From Oscillospiraceae bacterium (GTDB taxonomy: Bacteria > Bacillota > Clostridia > Oscillospirales > Ruminococcaceae), in NCBI GenBank assembly GCA_020024615.1, contig JAHHTP010000014.1:1-43539 (forward strand): a DNA stretch of 43,539 bases, given 5' to 3'. The position numbers and the translations under genes were made by a program. A model generated the notes under the pieces. It was not told the origin of the DNA and searched no databases. It saw only the letters and a program-made list of their open reading frames with translations. Below are positions 5,471-14,611 of this stretch, one piece after another (position 1 is the first letter of the stretch; each line of letters starts with the position of its first letter).

Positions 5471-8350
5471 TTATTTTCTTGCCATAATGATGTCACCAGC
5501 AGTCAGCTTTCCATTTACAGCAAATCCATTTATACTTCTAGCCAGTGCCTTACCATTGACGGTACAAGAAGTAAATCCAGCAAGTACCAATTCAATAAAA
5601 TCAGCATTGACATAATCAATGATTAAGGTCATTTCATCGCCTTTTGCGGTCATAGTACCCTCAAGTACCGATGTATACAGCGGCAGTTTCTCAAATTCGC
5701 ATACCGGAGACAGATGTAGTTTACCTCTAAGCGCATCCGGGAAGAAGCCGGAATATGCCTCAATCAGTGCAAAGCTTGCTGGATTGGTCATGTAATATGG
5801 CAGTCCCATGAATTTTCCATCGGTAAAGTAGGTCAGACCGATGTTCCACGGCTGCGGCAGAGATGCCACGCGTCTGTAAACCTCCAGACCATCCTCAAAG
5901 AATCCATTGCGCATTGCCGGGCATCCATAATACTCCTCATCATACTGAACAAAGGTATAACCAAACCATGCCGGGTCGCCTTCCGGTGTTGTTTCATCAC
6001 TCATCATTTTAATGTCACCACAATGCAGATTTCGTTTGGAAATGGTCGAAAATGCCTCATCTACCAGCTCTTTCGGCAGAATATCTCCAAGTTGGAGCAC
6101 ATCCGCAAACCATACACCAGCCAACTGCGCAATAAAGCAGTTGTTGCTCTCCTTGCCATTTATGGTGTCTTTATAATTTCTAAAGAATCCACCGAATTCA
6201 TAATCGGTGGTCCACAATTTATCAATCATTGATTTCTGAGCGACTTCAAATAGATGTTCACACTCTTTGATATATGCGCTATCATTCAATAATTCTGCGA
6301 TTTTCATACAGCAGCGCAATTGTGCCAGCCATAAGGATGCAACAAACGAACAACAGCCATACCAATGATAGGTATCATAAGTAGTACCATGTCCTGCACC
6401 AACATCCGGGATACCATCCTTGTCAAAGTCAGTGGTCCGCTGAAATGCAACTGCTCTCTTGATCTTCGGATACATCTCCTCTAAGAATACTCTATCATTA
6501 TTTGTCAATGCATGACGATAGATTTGCAATACAAAAGAAGAACATAAATCGGACCAAGTGCCAGTGCGCGGCGTGGTAAAAATCTTTTCACTGCCAAGAT
6601 CATGCGGAATGGAACCGTCCTCACCCTGAATATCTGCAAACAGCTGTAACTCGGTTTTATCGAGAACTGGGAAGAAGTTACTGTAATAGATCTGGGATGC
6701 CAGACGCTGGTCAAGCGTACCCAAACAGCCCATCATACCTGTCGGCGCTTCATTGATGGCAAAGCGTCCATCTTTGGTGAAGATACTGCAAGTATAAACT
6801 GGGAAACGGTCGTTTAACAACTTCTCTTTCAGCCATACTGGCAGATCAGAAGCAAATAATTTGTTTTCATAAGCAACTGTGTCTGCGTATAAAGATACCT
6901 TATTTTTCATCATAAAAGAAGCGATTTCTTTTGCAGAACCAAATTTACCGACATAATAAGCACTCCAGTCTGCACCGTCTTTATCCAGATACTTTGGCAG
7001 ATACCAAGCAAATACATAGGTAATCTTTTTGGTTTCCCCCGCATTTAAGTGCACTTTCGCACTCATTGCACCAGCTGGTTTATTGCTTACTGGTTGATTT
7101 TTTGGCAGAGAACCGTCTTTTGCAAACTGCGCCCAAACAGCCCCCATATTTGTACCCTCAAAGGAAGCACAGATAGAAACAGGCTGATCACACAGCATAC
7201 AGTATTCGCCGCAATAGGATGGATCGGTTTCAGTGCCGCCCACAAATTTAATGGTGTTGTCCTCGATAGCCTGATGATTGTTGCTGCGATTATAAACAGT
7301 GAAAGCAGCATTCCAAGTATTCATGACCTTTTCCGAAATATGAGTTGGGTCATCACTTTTTCTTGCCATCGAACCACCAACACCCAAAAGGTTTTCCATT
7401 GAGAACAGGATGGCAGCATCCGCTGCGCAGTCATTCGGGTTATGAACGGTAAATTCTGCACAGAATGCTGGAATCGAGGATTTCAACTCATCTCTTTCTA
7501 CCAGTGAAGAAAACGCAGAAAGCGAAATATCAATCGGGAATCCTGCTTTGTGATAGGTAAGCTCTGCACGCGGAAAACGACCTAAGAAGTCAATCGAATC
7601 ACACAACGGCAATTTGTTGCAGGATATCGACTCATCCTGCAAAACCATTGCATCGGTTTTGCCATTTACACTTGCAAATGCAGCAAACATCGAACTGTCC
7701 GTGCGGTAAATTGGCAGTTCATAGTTGTGGTTAATGGTAAAAGCAGTCATTACGCCGTGTTCATCCAACTCAACTTTACCAGCACCAATGCCGCCCATCG
7801 GCACACCACAGCGACAATTACCTATGGAAACATCCTGCTCAATACGCTCTAAAAAGCCCCAATCATATAACTGCTGTAAACGAGCCAAACGGGCCTCATT
7901 GCTCTCCACAGCTCCGCCAATCAGCTTATCTGCAAGCAACAGTTCTTCCGGATCAGCACCGGCTTTGATCTTCTCCAGATGCGTGGCAGCAGTAGTACCA
8001 TGGATGTACCCAGAATTACGGGTTACCAGAACGGCTTCCAGCGTACCGACTTCCTCCGAAGCATTGCCGATGGTCAGTGTATGTTCACCTTTGGCAACCC
8101 ACAGGTTTCCAAACATCTGGAATCCTGGACCGCCTTTTACCTTCATCGAAGCATATAGCTGTTTTTCATTGACCCACATACCATAAAAGCGCGCAGTATC
8201 ATCTGCGGATACAACCCACACATCATAGGAAAATCCGCCATCCAAGCACTCTACAAACGGGATTGTAACACTCTCCCCCGGCTGTAAGATTAAATTCTTA
8301 TGCTCTTTGGACGGAACCATCCAAAGATAGGTATTCTGCTGTACACTCAT
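5471..8350 (-). CDS. GH116-like (GBA2-type) glycoside hydrolase
   Basis: A 959-residue protein with no signal peptide, so probably intracellular. An N-terminal beta-rich region (about 1-480) includes GVPMGGIGAGKVEL (182-195), characteristic of GH116/GBA2-like proteins. The C-terminal (alpha/alpha)6 barrel (about 490-890) follows. By comparison with GH116 motifs recalled from the family, E534 in INEAP is the likely nucleophile and D659 in TTYDTYHW the likely acid/base. Family members cleave beta-glucosides or beta-xylosides, including glucosylceramide. The true substrate here is unknown. It is the last gene of an operon after GH127 (55-bp gap, good GGAGGA ribosome site), so a plant or host oligosaccharide containing arabinofuranose is plausible. 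No sugar transporter is present in the operon. The class assignment is good; active-site positions were not aligned. Confidence 0.8.
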   Translation of the reverse strand: MSVQQNTYLWMVPSKEHKNLILQPGESVTIPFVECLDGGFSYDVWVVSADDTARFYGMWVNEKQLYASMKVKGGPGFQMFGNLWVAKGEHTLTIGNASEEVGTLEAVLVTRNSGYIHGTTAATHLEKIKAGADPEELLLADKLIGGAVESNEARLARLQQLYDWGFLERIEQDVSIGNCRCGVPMGGIGAGKVELDEHGVMTAFTINHNYELPIYRTDSSMFAAFASVNGKTDAMVLQDESISCNKLPLCDSIDFLGRFPRAELTYHKAGFPIDISLSAFSSLVERDELKSSIPAFCAEFTVHNPNDCAADAAILFSMENLLGVGGSMARKSDDPTHISEKVMNTWNAAFTVYNRSNNHQAIEDNTIKFVGGTETDPSYCGEYCMLCDQPVSICASFEGTNMGAVWAQFAKDGSLPKNQPVSNKPAGAMSAKVHLNAGETKKITYVFAWYLPKYLDKDGADWSAYYVGKFGSAKEIASFMMKNKVSLYADTVAYENKLFASDLPVWLKEKLLNDRFPVYTCSIFTKDGRFAINEAPTGMMGCLGTLDQRLASQIYYSNFFPVLDKTELQLFADIQGEDGSIPHDLGSEKIFTTPRTGTWSDLCSSFVLQIYRHALTNNDRVFLEEMYPKIKRAVAFQRTTDFDKDGIPDVGAGHGTTYDTYHWYGCCSFVASLWLAQLRCCMKIAELLNDSAYIKECEHLFEVAQKSMIDKLWTTDYEFGGFFRNYKDTINGKESNNCFIAQLAGVWFADVLQLGDILPKELVDEAFSTISKRNLHCGDIKMMSDETTPEGDPAWFGYTFVQYDEEYYGCPAMRNGFFEDGLEVYRRVASLPQPWNIGLTYFTDGKFMGLPYYMTNPASFALIEAYSGFFPDALRGKLHLSPVCEFEKLPLYTSVLEGTMTAKGDEMTLIIDYVNADFIELVLAGFTSCTVNGKALARSINGFAVNGKLTAGDIIMARK

Positions 8351-8405
8351 TTCTAATTTCCTCCATTTTCTATTGCAACATCTTATGTGGCGATGTAACT
8401 TCTCT

Positions 8406-10277
8406 TTATTTCACGCTGACCCAAACGGTCATTTCGCTTTCACCGCGGTTTGCAAATGCAAAATACGGGATAAAATGCAGTGTCTGTGGCACCTGCTGTC
8501 TTTCATCCAAATCATAATATAATGCCTCTTTGACCGGACGCACTGTGCGATATCCCTTTGCAGTGATGATGTTCACACCATAGTTCTGCTCAAAGCTTGG
8601 AACAAATTTCGCCTGCGCGTCAACCTGTAAGCTTTGCAGATTGATACCGTTTTCAATGCCTTCCAGACAGTAAACCACCGGTCCCATCATCAAAGCGGCT
8701 TTATTGGCATCCTCCTGCACCGACGGATTCGCAGCAACCAACCTTGGATATACTGCAAGCAGCAATTCTATTTCCGTTACACCCGGTTCAATATCCAGAT
8801 AAATATAACCGTTTTCGACATTTGGCGTCATTTCGGTTTCATTCATCGTTACAGTAAATTTTCTACACCAGCCTGGAATACGCAAGGCGATGCGTTTTAA
8901 TTTTGTCGCAACTAGCTGCAAATTGATCTTGCCGTTTGCCGGATATCTGGTCTGCTGTAAAATACTGATGGTTTCGTCATTTACCTTGGTTAAAGTATCA
9001 CTCTCAATATACTGATTGACATACAGGGTATCCGTATCATACTGATAGATGAAATTGCCAACCGAAGCGATGAAACGGGATACATTCGGCGGACAGCAGG
9101 AGCAGCCGAACACCTCTAAACGCTGGGTAATCGGATAATGAGCCTGCTCTTTTACCGAAACATCACGATTTCGCAGCTTCGGATCAATCGACAATGGGTT
9201 TTCATAGAAGAAACTCTTACCGTCCAGCGAAATGCCGGATAAACCTCCATTGTATAACTCCAATTCCACAATATCCGCATATCTGCCGTTGGGCTCCAAT
9301 GCAGTCATACGATCTGCAAACCATGCCATTGCCAATGCCGAACAGGTTTCCGCATATGCTGTTTCATTCTGCAAATCATAATCAACGGTAAACGCCTCGC
9401 CCATATGCGACGAACCAGTCGAACCAGTGATATACATTCGCTTATCGACAATATTCGAAAAAATGCGTCTGCAAGCCTCAAACAGCTCACTATCTTTGGT
9501 TTCATATGCCACATCCGCCATACCCGAATACAGATAAGCCGCACGGACCGCATGACCTTCAGCTGTGTTCTGTTCACGCAACGGTGCATGATCCTGCGCA
9601 TATTTTTCGTTGCACCAGTCGGTTAAACTCTGTTCCTCTTTGGTACCGCGGGTATTGATGAAATACTCTGCCAATTTCAAATAGGTTTCATTTTGGGTAT
9701 AGCGATATAGCTTCATCAAAGCAAGTTCTAACTCTGGATGTCCTGGTGTGCAGAATGACGCGCTGCCATCGATACGAAATACTCTATCAATTAGTGCGGC
9801 ATACCGCTCCATGCAGTCTAAAAATTTGCGCTTACCGGTTGCCATATCATAGGCAATCGCCGCTTCGATCAAATGACCACAGCAGTAAAGCTCATGTGCA
9901 TTGCGGTCGGTAAAGCGTTTACCAGGTTCAACTACCATAAAATAAATATTGAAGTATCCGTCCTCCTGCTGATTGGCAGCAATCAACTCTACCAACTGAT
10001 CAACATCTTCTTCCAACTCCTCATTTGGATGATATAACAGTGAATATGCAACCGCTTCTATCCATTTGGCCACATCCGAATCCCAATAGCATTGTGGTTT
10101 AATCGCATTTCCCTCTTTGTATTCACATTCAAATGCCTCAAAACGACCAGTCTTTTCAAACTGGTCCCGTACTGCGTACAAAGTCACATCCGAAATTGTT
10201 TCCTGACGCTCTTTCCAAAATCCACCCGTAATCTGCACATCAGCAAGCGGCAGATGCTTTAACTGCTTCACATCCAT
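8406..10277 (-). CDS. GH127-family beta-L-arabinofuranosidase
   Basis: A zinc-dependent retaining glycosidase of the HypBA1 family (DUF1680), which releases beta-L-arabinofuranose. Counting from the first in-frame Met (10301), the key residues are E302 (HMGEAF), E318 and C320 (AETC), and C402-C403 in GCSCCPPN. These have the same spacing as the acid/base Glu, zinc-binding Glu-Cys and nucleophile Cys pair of HypBA1 (E322, E338, C340, C417, C418). An (alpha/alpha)6 domain is followed by beta-sandwich domains. No signal peptide is present. The ATG at 10301 overlaps the upstream stop as ATGA, but the ATG at 10277 has GGGAG at the right distance and begins MDVKQLKHLPL, so I choose it. It is co-transcribed with the LD-carboxypeptidase and GH116 genes. 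Confidence 0.9.
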   Translation of the reverse strand: MDVKQLKHLPLADVQITGGFWKERQETISDVTLYAVRDQFEKTGRFEAFECEYKEGNAIKPQCYWDSDVAKWIEAVAYSLLYHPNEELEEDVDQLVELIAANQQEDGYFNIYFMVVEPGKRFTDRNAHELYCCGHLIEAAIAYDMATGKRKFLDCMERYAALIDRVFRIDGSASFCTPGHPELELALMKLYRYTQNETYLKLAEYFINTRGTKEEQSLTDWCNEKYAQDHAPLREQNTAEGHAVRAAYLYSGMADVAYETKDSELFEACRRIFSNIVDKRMYITGSTGSSHMGEAFTVDYDLQNETAYAETCSALAMAWFADRMTALEPNGRYADIVELELYNGGLSGISLDGKSFFYENPLSIDPKLRNRDVSVKEQAHYPITQRLEVFGCSCCPPNVSRFIASVGNFIYQYDTDTLYVNQYIESDTLTKVNDETISILQQTRYPANGKINLQLVATKLKRIALRIPGWCRKFTVTMNETEMTPNVENGYIYLDIEPGVTEIELLLAVYPRLVAANPSVQEDANKAALMMGPVVYCLEGIENGINLQSLQVDAQAKFVPSFEQNYGVNIITAKGYRTVRPVKEALYYDLDERQQVPQTLHFIPYFAFANRGESEMTVWVSVK

Positions 10278-10297
10278 ATCCGTTTTCTCCCTTTCTT

Positions 10298-11215
10298 TCA
10301 TTCTTCTAATATCATAATTGTTCCATTGTCAATTTCTACCATTGCGCCAAGCGGCAGACTTGCAGTCGGCAGACAATGCCCACAGCGCAGATTTCTCAAA
10401 ACTGGCTTGCCCAAATTTTTGAAAATATCCTCAAAAATCACATCCAATGGCATATCTCCTTCATTGGGTTGGCAATCGGTCCATGCACCCAGAATCACGC
10501 CGGTGCAGTCATCAAATTTTCCTGACTGCTTCATCTGCACCAGCATCTGGTCAATTCGATAAGATGGTTCCTCGATATCCTCTAAAAAAATAATCTTACC
10601 TTTCGTGTCCATATCAAAGTCCGTTCCGATTGCCGCCGATACCAGTGATAAATTTCCCCCAATCAGGCGCCCCACTGCTTTTCCTGACACCAATACGTCT
10701 ATTGAGACTCCATTAGGATTTATAATGTTTCGAATCGGCTGTTCTCTCATAGAAGCAGATAAGTATGTTTCGGTATAATCATCCAAAGGCTTATAGTACT
10801 CGGTAGATGGCATCGGCGTATGCCATGTCACAAGCTTGCATATTTCATTCAATGCGACATGTGCTGCTGTCACATCCGAATATCCTGAAAAATATTTCGG
10901 ATTTCTGCAAACAGCCATTTTTACCCTATCCCAGTTTACCAGTTCCAACGCTCTTGCCGCACCATATCCGCCTCGGATACAGAAAATTCCGTCAACTTCA
11001 TCATTGCAGAAAGCATCCTCAAAATCCTTTGCACGCTGCGCATCACTTCCAGAAAAATTATAATATTTCTGTTTACAGCTATCATATACCCTGACTTGAA
11101 ATCCGCGCGCTTTGACTGCCTCAATCGACAGCTCAAGCCGTTCTGCGGGGACAGCACTGGATAAATTAATCAGCGCAATTAAATCCCCTTGTTTTAATGG
11201 TTTTGGATACAGCAT
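10298..11215 (-). CDS. S66-family LD-carboxypeptidase
   Basis: A 305-residue serine peptidase of family S66 (LdcA/MccF). LdcA removes the terminal D-Ala from L,D-linked tetrapeptides in muropeptide recycling; MccF-type members inactivate peptide-nucleotide antibiotics. IRGGYGAAR (about 79-87), the catalytic-Ser motif GYSDVTA (about 110-116), IIFLEDIEEPSYRID and GHCLP supply the expected Ser-Glu-His triad. No signal sequence is seen, so it is cytoplasmic. It is the first gene of the operon with GH127 and GH116. GGGAGGG precedes the ATG, and a promoter (11244-11272) with a dyad upstream (11277-11303) is visible. Sharing an operon with two glycosidases is unusual for a muropeptide enzyme. S66 LD-carboxypeptidase and MccF-like enzymes cannot be separated here. 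Confidence 0.88.
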   Translation of the reverse strand: MLYPKPLKQGDLIALINLSSAVPAERLELSIEAVKARGFQVRVYDSCKQKYYNFSGSDAQRAKDFEDAFCNDEVDGIFCIRGGYGAARALELVNWDRVKMAVCRNPKYFSGYSDVTAAHVALNEICKLVTWHTPMPSTEYYKPLDDYTETYLSASMREQPIRNIINPNGVSIDVLVSGKAVGRLIGGNLSLVSAAIGTDFDMDTKGKIIFLEDIEEPSYRIDQMLVQMKQSGKFDDCTGVILGAWTDCQPNEGDMPLDVIFEDIFKNLGKPVLRNLRCGHCLPTASLPLGAMVEIDNGTIMILEE

Positions 11216-11243
11216 AATCGCCCTCCCGTATATAACTTTTTAT

Positions 11244-11272
11244 ATTCTATCATAACCATACCTACTTGTCTA
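11244..11272 (-). promoter_or_regulatory. promoter of the LdcA-GH127-GH116 operon
   Basis: On the minus strand, -35 TAGACA (11272-11267), a 17-bp spacer and -10 TAGAAT (11249-11244). Transcription should start near 11237, about 22 nt before the ATG. Confidence 0.65.
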
Positions 11273-11276
11273 TTCT

Positions 11277-11303
11277 TTTCCAAAACTTCACAACTTTTGG
11301 AAA
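11277..11303. promoter_or_regulatory. 9-9-9 inverted repeat just upstream of the -35 box (candidate operator)
   Basis: Perfect arms TTTCCAAAA (11277-11285) and TTTTGGAAA (11295-11303) with a 9-bp spacer. It ends 5 bp upstream of the -35 of the glycosidase operon and lies between that promoter and the glyA terminator. There is no U-tract, so it is not an obvious terminator. The position fits an activator or repressor site. Confidence 0.55.
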
Positions 11304-11311
11304 GAAAAGCT

Positions 11312-11339
11312 AAAAAAGGCGCATGGAAATCCATACGCC
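11312..11339 (-). terminator. intrinsic terminator of glyA
   Basis: Read leftward, GGCGTATGGA, TT, TCCATGCGCC form a 10-bp stem with one G-U pair, followed by TTTTTT. Confidence 0.85.
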
Positions 11340-11355
11340 CTAAAATCGGCTCTCA

Positions 11356-12606
11356 TTATTCGTATAACGGATATTTCTCGCAAAGTGCCTGTACATCTGT
11401 GCGAATCTCATCCGCATGCTCAAAATCAGTGATGGTGCGGTAAATGCAATCTGCAATCACCTGCATATCATCTTCTTTCAAACCGCGGGTCGTAACAGCA
11501 GCAGTGCCAATACGAATACCGGAAGTCACAAACGGTTTCTGTGGATCGTTTGGAATCGCGTTTTTATTAACTGTGATCTGAACTTCATCCAGTCGTTTTT
11601 CAAGCTCTTTTCCAGTAATATTCATGCTGCGCAGATCAAGCAGGATCAGATGGTTATCGGTACCACCCGATACCATATCAATACCATGTAAGGCAAGTGC
11701 TTTCTCAAGTGCTTTGCAGTTTGCGACAATCTGCTTCTGATATGCTTTAAATTCCGGCTTTAAGGCCTCACCAAAGCATACGGCTTTGGCTGCAATAATA
11801 TGCTCCAGTGGGCCACCCTGCGTACCTGGGAAAATCGCCTTATCAATCTGCTTGCCAAGTTCTTCTTTGCATAAAATCAAGCCACCACGTGGGCCACGCA
11901 GTGTTTTATGCGTCGTTGTCGTCACAACATCAGCATACAGTACTGGGTTTGGATGAACGCCAGCAGCAACCAGACCTGCAATATGCGCCATATCGACCAT
12001 CAAGTATGCGCCAACCTCATCTGCAATCTCCCGCAGTTTTGCAAAATCAATGACACGCGGATAAGCAGAAGCACCTGCAACAATCATTTTCGGTTTGTTG
12101 GCCAGAGCAATCTCTCGAACGTTTTCATAGTTGATGACCTGTGTCTGCTCATCTACACCATATGCAACGAAGTTAAAATATTTACCAGATAGATTGACCG
12201 GCGAACCATGGGTTAGATGGCCGCCATCCGCTAAAGACATACCCATAACGGTATCACCCGGCTGTAATAATGCAAAATATACAGCGGTATTTGCCTGTGC
12301 ACCAGAATGTGGCTGAACATTGGCATGCTCTGCGCCGAATAATTCTTTTGCACGGTCAATTGCAATCTGCTCCACAACATCCACATACTGGCAACCGCCA
12401 TAATAGCGTTTTCCTGGATAGCCTTCTGCATATTTATTGGTTAAAATACTACCCATTGCAGCCATCACTGCTGGTGAAACAATATTTTCACTTGCAATCA
12501 GTTCCAGATTTCTTCTCTGACGCAAAAGTTCCTCATTCATTGCAGCAGCTACTTCAGGGTCGGTCTGACCCACAAAACCGATGGTATCAAGCATTTCTTT
12601 ATACAT
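11356..12606 (-). CDS. glyA: serine hydroxymethyltransferase
   Basis: A 416-residue PLP enzyme that converts serine and tetrahydrofolate to glycine and 5,10-methylene-THF, the main one-carbon source for purines and thymidylate. The PLP lysine lies in TTTTHKTLRGPRGG. Other family hallmarks are the N-terminal NLELIASEN, KYAEGYPGKRYYGG, HSGAQAN and FVTSGIRIGTAA. The length is typical. GGAAGGAAG lies 8 nt before the ATG. It is a single-gene unit with its own promoter (12667-12695) and terminator (11312-11339). No riboswitch was recognised in its leader. Confidence 0.98.
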   Translation of the reverse strand: MYKEMLDTIGFVGQTDPEVAAAMNEELLRQRRNLELIASENIVSPAVMAAMGSILTNKYAEGYPGKRYYGGCQYVDVVEQIAIDRAKELFGAEHANVQPHSGAQANTAVYFALLQPGDTVMGMSLADGGHLTHGSPVNLSGKYFNFVAYGVDEQTQVINYENVREIALANKPKMIVAGASAYPRVIDFAKLREIADEVGAYLMVDMAHIAGLVAAGVHPNPVLYADVVTTTTHKTLRGPRGGLILCKEELGKQIDKAIFPGTQGGPLEHIIAAKAVCFGEALKPEFKAYQKQIVANCKALEKALALHGIDMVSGGTDNHLILLDLRSMNITGKELEKRLDEVQITVNKNAIPNDPQKPFVTSGIRIGTAAVTTRGLKEDDMQVIADCIYRTITDFEHADEIRTDVQALCEKYPLYE

Positions 12607-12666
12607 TTCTGCATCTTCCTTCCATTTATTTTAGACTTGCCGTTTTCTATCAACAGCCTTTTTATC

Positions 12667-12695
12667 AGTATACTGTATTTCATGCAAAAATGCAA
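12667..12695 (-). promoter_or_regulatory. promoter of glyA
   Basis: On the minus strand, -35 TTGCAT (12695-12690), a 17-bp spacer and -10 TATACT (12672-12667). The leader is about 55 nt. Confidence 0.65.
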
Positions 12696-12858
12696 GTCTT
12701 TTCGCTTTTCCTCCTTTGCAGTTTTTTAAGATACAATATGCAATTCTTATCTGCTTTTTCGGATTATAAATATAACAAGCTTACTCCTGTAATTACAGAA
12801 AAATGTTCTCTTGTTATTAACAATTAGGCTTAAAATTTCTAAAAAAGTTGAAAAAATA

Positions 12859-12887
12859 TTGAATCTAATCCCATTTTATGCTATAAT
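12859..12887 (+). promoter_or_regulatory. promoter of the yitT-like gene; decides its start
   Basis: -35 TTGAAT (12859-12864), a 17-bp spacer and an extended -10 TGCTATAAT (-10 at 12882-12887). Transcription should start near 12894, after the in-frame ATG at 12890. The later ATG at 12935 must therefore be used. Confidence 0.75.
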
Positions 12888-12934
12888 ATATGAGAAAAAT
12901 GCCGAAAAGCAAAAACGAAACGGAGAACATAGCA

Positions 12935-13807
12935 ATGATGACTAAGCAAATCTCATCCAATAAAATCTTACATGTCTTCAAAGAATACAGTATGCTGACG
13001 CTGGCAACCATGATTATGTCCATCGGTATCTATTTCTTTAAGTTTCCAAACAAATTTTCATTCGGCGGTGTTTCAGGTATTGCAGTTTTGGGTGCTACTC
13101 TTACCCCGCTTACAGCCGGACAAATTAACCTGATCTTAAATATTGCATTGATCATTTTGGGCTTTATCTTTCTCGGGAAAAAGTTTGCTTTCAAAACAGT
13201 ATATGTCAGTCTATTGAGTTCTATTGTATTATGGCTGTTTGAAATCATCCTGCCAATGGATAAACCTTTGACCAACCAGCCAATGCTGGAAGTGTGTTTT
13301 GCAATTTTCCTACCGGCACTAGGCTCAGCAATACTGTTCAATATGCAGGCCTCTGGCGGAGGCACTGATATCATCGCCATGATCTTAAAAAAACATACCA
13401 GCCTAAATATTGGAACCTCCCTGATGTACACCGATGTTGCGGTTGTTGTTATCTCATTCTTCGTTTATGATATTCAGATCGCCATTTTCAATGTTCTGGG
13501 TCTTCTTGCAAAATCTCTTGTCATCGACGGTGTTATCGAGAATATCAATCTTTGCAAATACTTCAATGTTGTCTGTGATGACCCACAGCCAATCTGCAAC
13601 TACATCACCTATAAATTAAAACGCAGCGCCACCATCTGTAAAGCACAGGGCGCATTCTCCGGAAATGACAAGTATCTGGTCTTGACCGCAATGAATCGTA
13701 GCCAAGCGGTCAAACTGCGTAACTTTATTAAAATCACCGAACCAACCGCCTTTATGCTTATTTCTAGCACAAGCGAAATCATCGGCAGAGGGTTCCGGGG
13801 CGAATAA
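12935..13807 (+). CDS. YitT-family membrane protein
   Basis: A 290-residue protein of the YitT family: five or six N-terminal membrane helices (about 15-185; YitT_membrane, formerly DUF161) and a C-terminal cytoplasmic alpha/beta domain (about 200-290, DUF2179). The motifs FPNKFSFGGVSGIA and ASGGGTDIIAMIL are typical of the family. The cellular role of YitT proteins is not established. The chosen ATG has ACGGAG at 8-nt spacing. An earlier ATG (12890) overlaps the predicted transcription start and is rejected. It is a single-gene unit that converges on exoA at a shared terminator. Confidence 0.9.
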   Translation: MMTKQISSNKILHVFKEYSMLTLATMIMSIGIYFFKFPNKFSFGGVSGIAVLGATLTPLTAGQINLILNIALIILGFIFLGKKFAFKTVYVSLLSSIVLWLFEIILPMDKPLTNQPMLEVCFAIFLPALGSAILFNMQASGGGTDIIAMILKKHTSLNIGTSLMYTDVAVVVISFFVYDIQIAIFNVLGLLAKSLVIDGVIENINLCKYFNVVCDDPQPICNYITYKLKRSATICKAQGAFSGNDKYLVLTAMNRSQAVKLRNFIKITEPTAFMLISSTSEIIGRGFRGE

Positions 13808-13825
13808 AATACAACAGAAACACAA

Positions 13826-13860
13826 AAGCGTATCGTGTCAAAACGATACGCTTCATTTTT
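13826..13860. terminator. bidirectional terminator between yitT and exoA
   Basis: A perfect 10-bp stem AAGCGTATCG/CGATACGCTT (13826-13853), with CATTTTT to the right and TTTTGTG on the other strand. Confidence 0.85.
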
Positions 13861-14611
13861 ATTCTATAATCAATTCCACCGGGCAATGATCGCTACCGAA
13901 AATCTCTGGATGAATTTCAGAAGCCTTTACCCGCTCCATCAACCGATTCGATACAATAAAGTAGTCAATACGCCATCCTGCATTTTTGGCTCTTGCCTGA
14001 AAGCGATAACTCCACCACGAATATGCACCTGTTGTATCTGGATAAAATGCACGAAATGTATCGGTAAATCCATTGGCTAAAAGCTGGGTCATCTTTGCAC
14101 GCTCCTCATCCGAGAAGCCCGCATTCTTCCGGTTGGTTTTCGGATTTTTCAGATCAATTTCCTGATGTGCCACATTTAAATCACCACATAAAATAACTGG
14201 TTTTTTTGCATCCAAATCTTTCAGATATGCTAAAAATGCATCCTCCCATGCCATACGAAAATCCAGACGCTTTAAGCCATCCTGTGAATTCGGTGTATAA
14301 CAGGTCACCACATAGCAGTCATCTAACTCCATTGTGATCACGCGTCCCTCCGTATCCATTTCCGGAATTCCAATACCATAAGTAATAGCAATCGGTTTTA
14401 TTCGGGTAAAAATTGCTGTACCTGAATAGCCTTTTTTCTCTGCGGCATTCCAGTAGCTTTCATATCCATCAAATGTAATGTCCGCCTGAGAAGGGTGCAT
14501 TTTCGTTTCCTGCAGGCAAAAAATATCTGCATCCAACTCTGCAAAGCTTTCTCCAAATCCCTTTGTCATGCAGGCACGCAGCCCGTTGACATTCCATGAA
14601 ATCAGTTTCAT
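13859..14611 (-). CDS. exoA: exodeoxyribonuclease III / AP endonuclease
   Basis: A 250-residue enzyme of the exonuclease III family (EEP fold). It cuts DNA at abasic sites and degrades duplex 3' ends in base-excision repair. All signature blocks are present: SWNVNGLRA near the N-terminus, FCLQETK (metal-binding Glu), CGDLNVAH, GWRIDYF and GSDHCPVEL at the C-terminus (catalytic Asp-His). The length is typical. AAGGAG precedes the ATG, and its ATGA overlaps the tyrA stop by 4 nt, so the two genes are translationally coupled. Pairing with tyrosine biosynthesis is probably chance operon assembly. Confidence 0.97.
   Translation of the reverse strand: MKLISWNVNGLRACMTKGFGESFAELDADIFCLQETKMHPSQADITFDGYESYWNAAEKKGYSGTAIFTRIKPIAITYGIGIPEMDTEGRVITMELDDCYVVTCYTPNSQDGLKRLDFRMAWEDAFLAYLKDLDAKKPVILCGDLNVAHQEIDLKNPKTNRKNAGFSDEERAKMTQLLANGFTDTFRAFYPDTTGAYSWWSYRFQARAKNAGWRIDYFIVSNRLMERVKASEIHPEIFGSDHCPVELIIE

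Larger units (their letters stand above)
12607..12934. other. divergent intergenic region, 328 bp
   Basis: It contains the leftward glyA promoter (12667-12695), the rightward yitT promoter (12859-12887) and a 12-bp perfect palindrome CTGTAATTACAG (12787-12798). The palindrome lies between the two promoters and could be a binding site. No gene is supported. Confidence 0.6.

Noticed and set aside
10298..11215. Microcin C immunity (MccF) system
   Set aside because: S66 membership allows it, but no microcin biosynthesis or transport gene is nearby, and the general LD-carboxypeptidase role is the simpler reading.
11277..11303. Second CIRCE-like element, because of its 9-9-9 architecture
   Set aside because: The arms (TTTCCAAAA/TTTTGGAAA) do not resemble TTAGCACTC/GAGTGCTAA; only the geometry matches.
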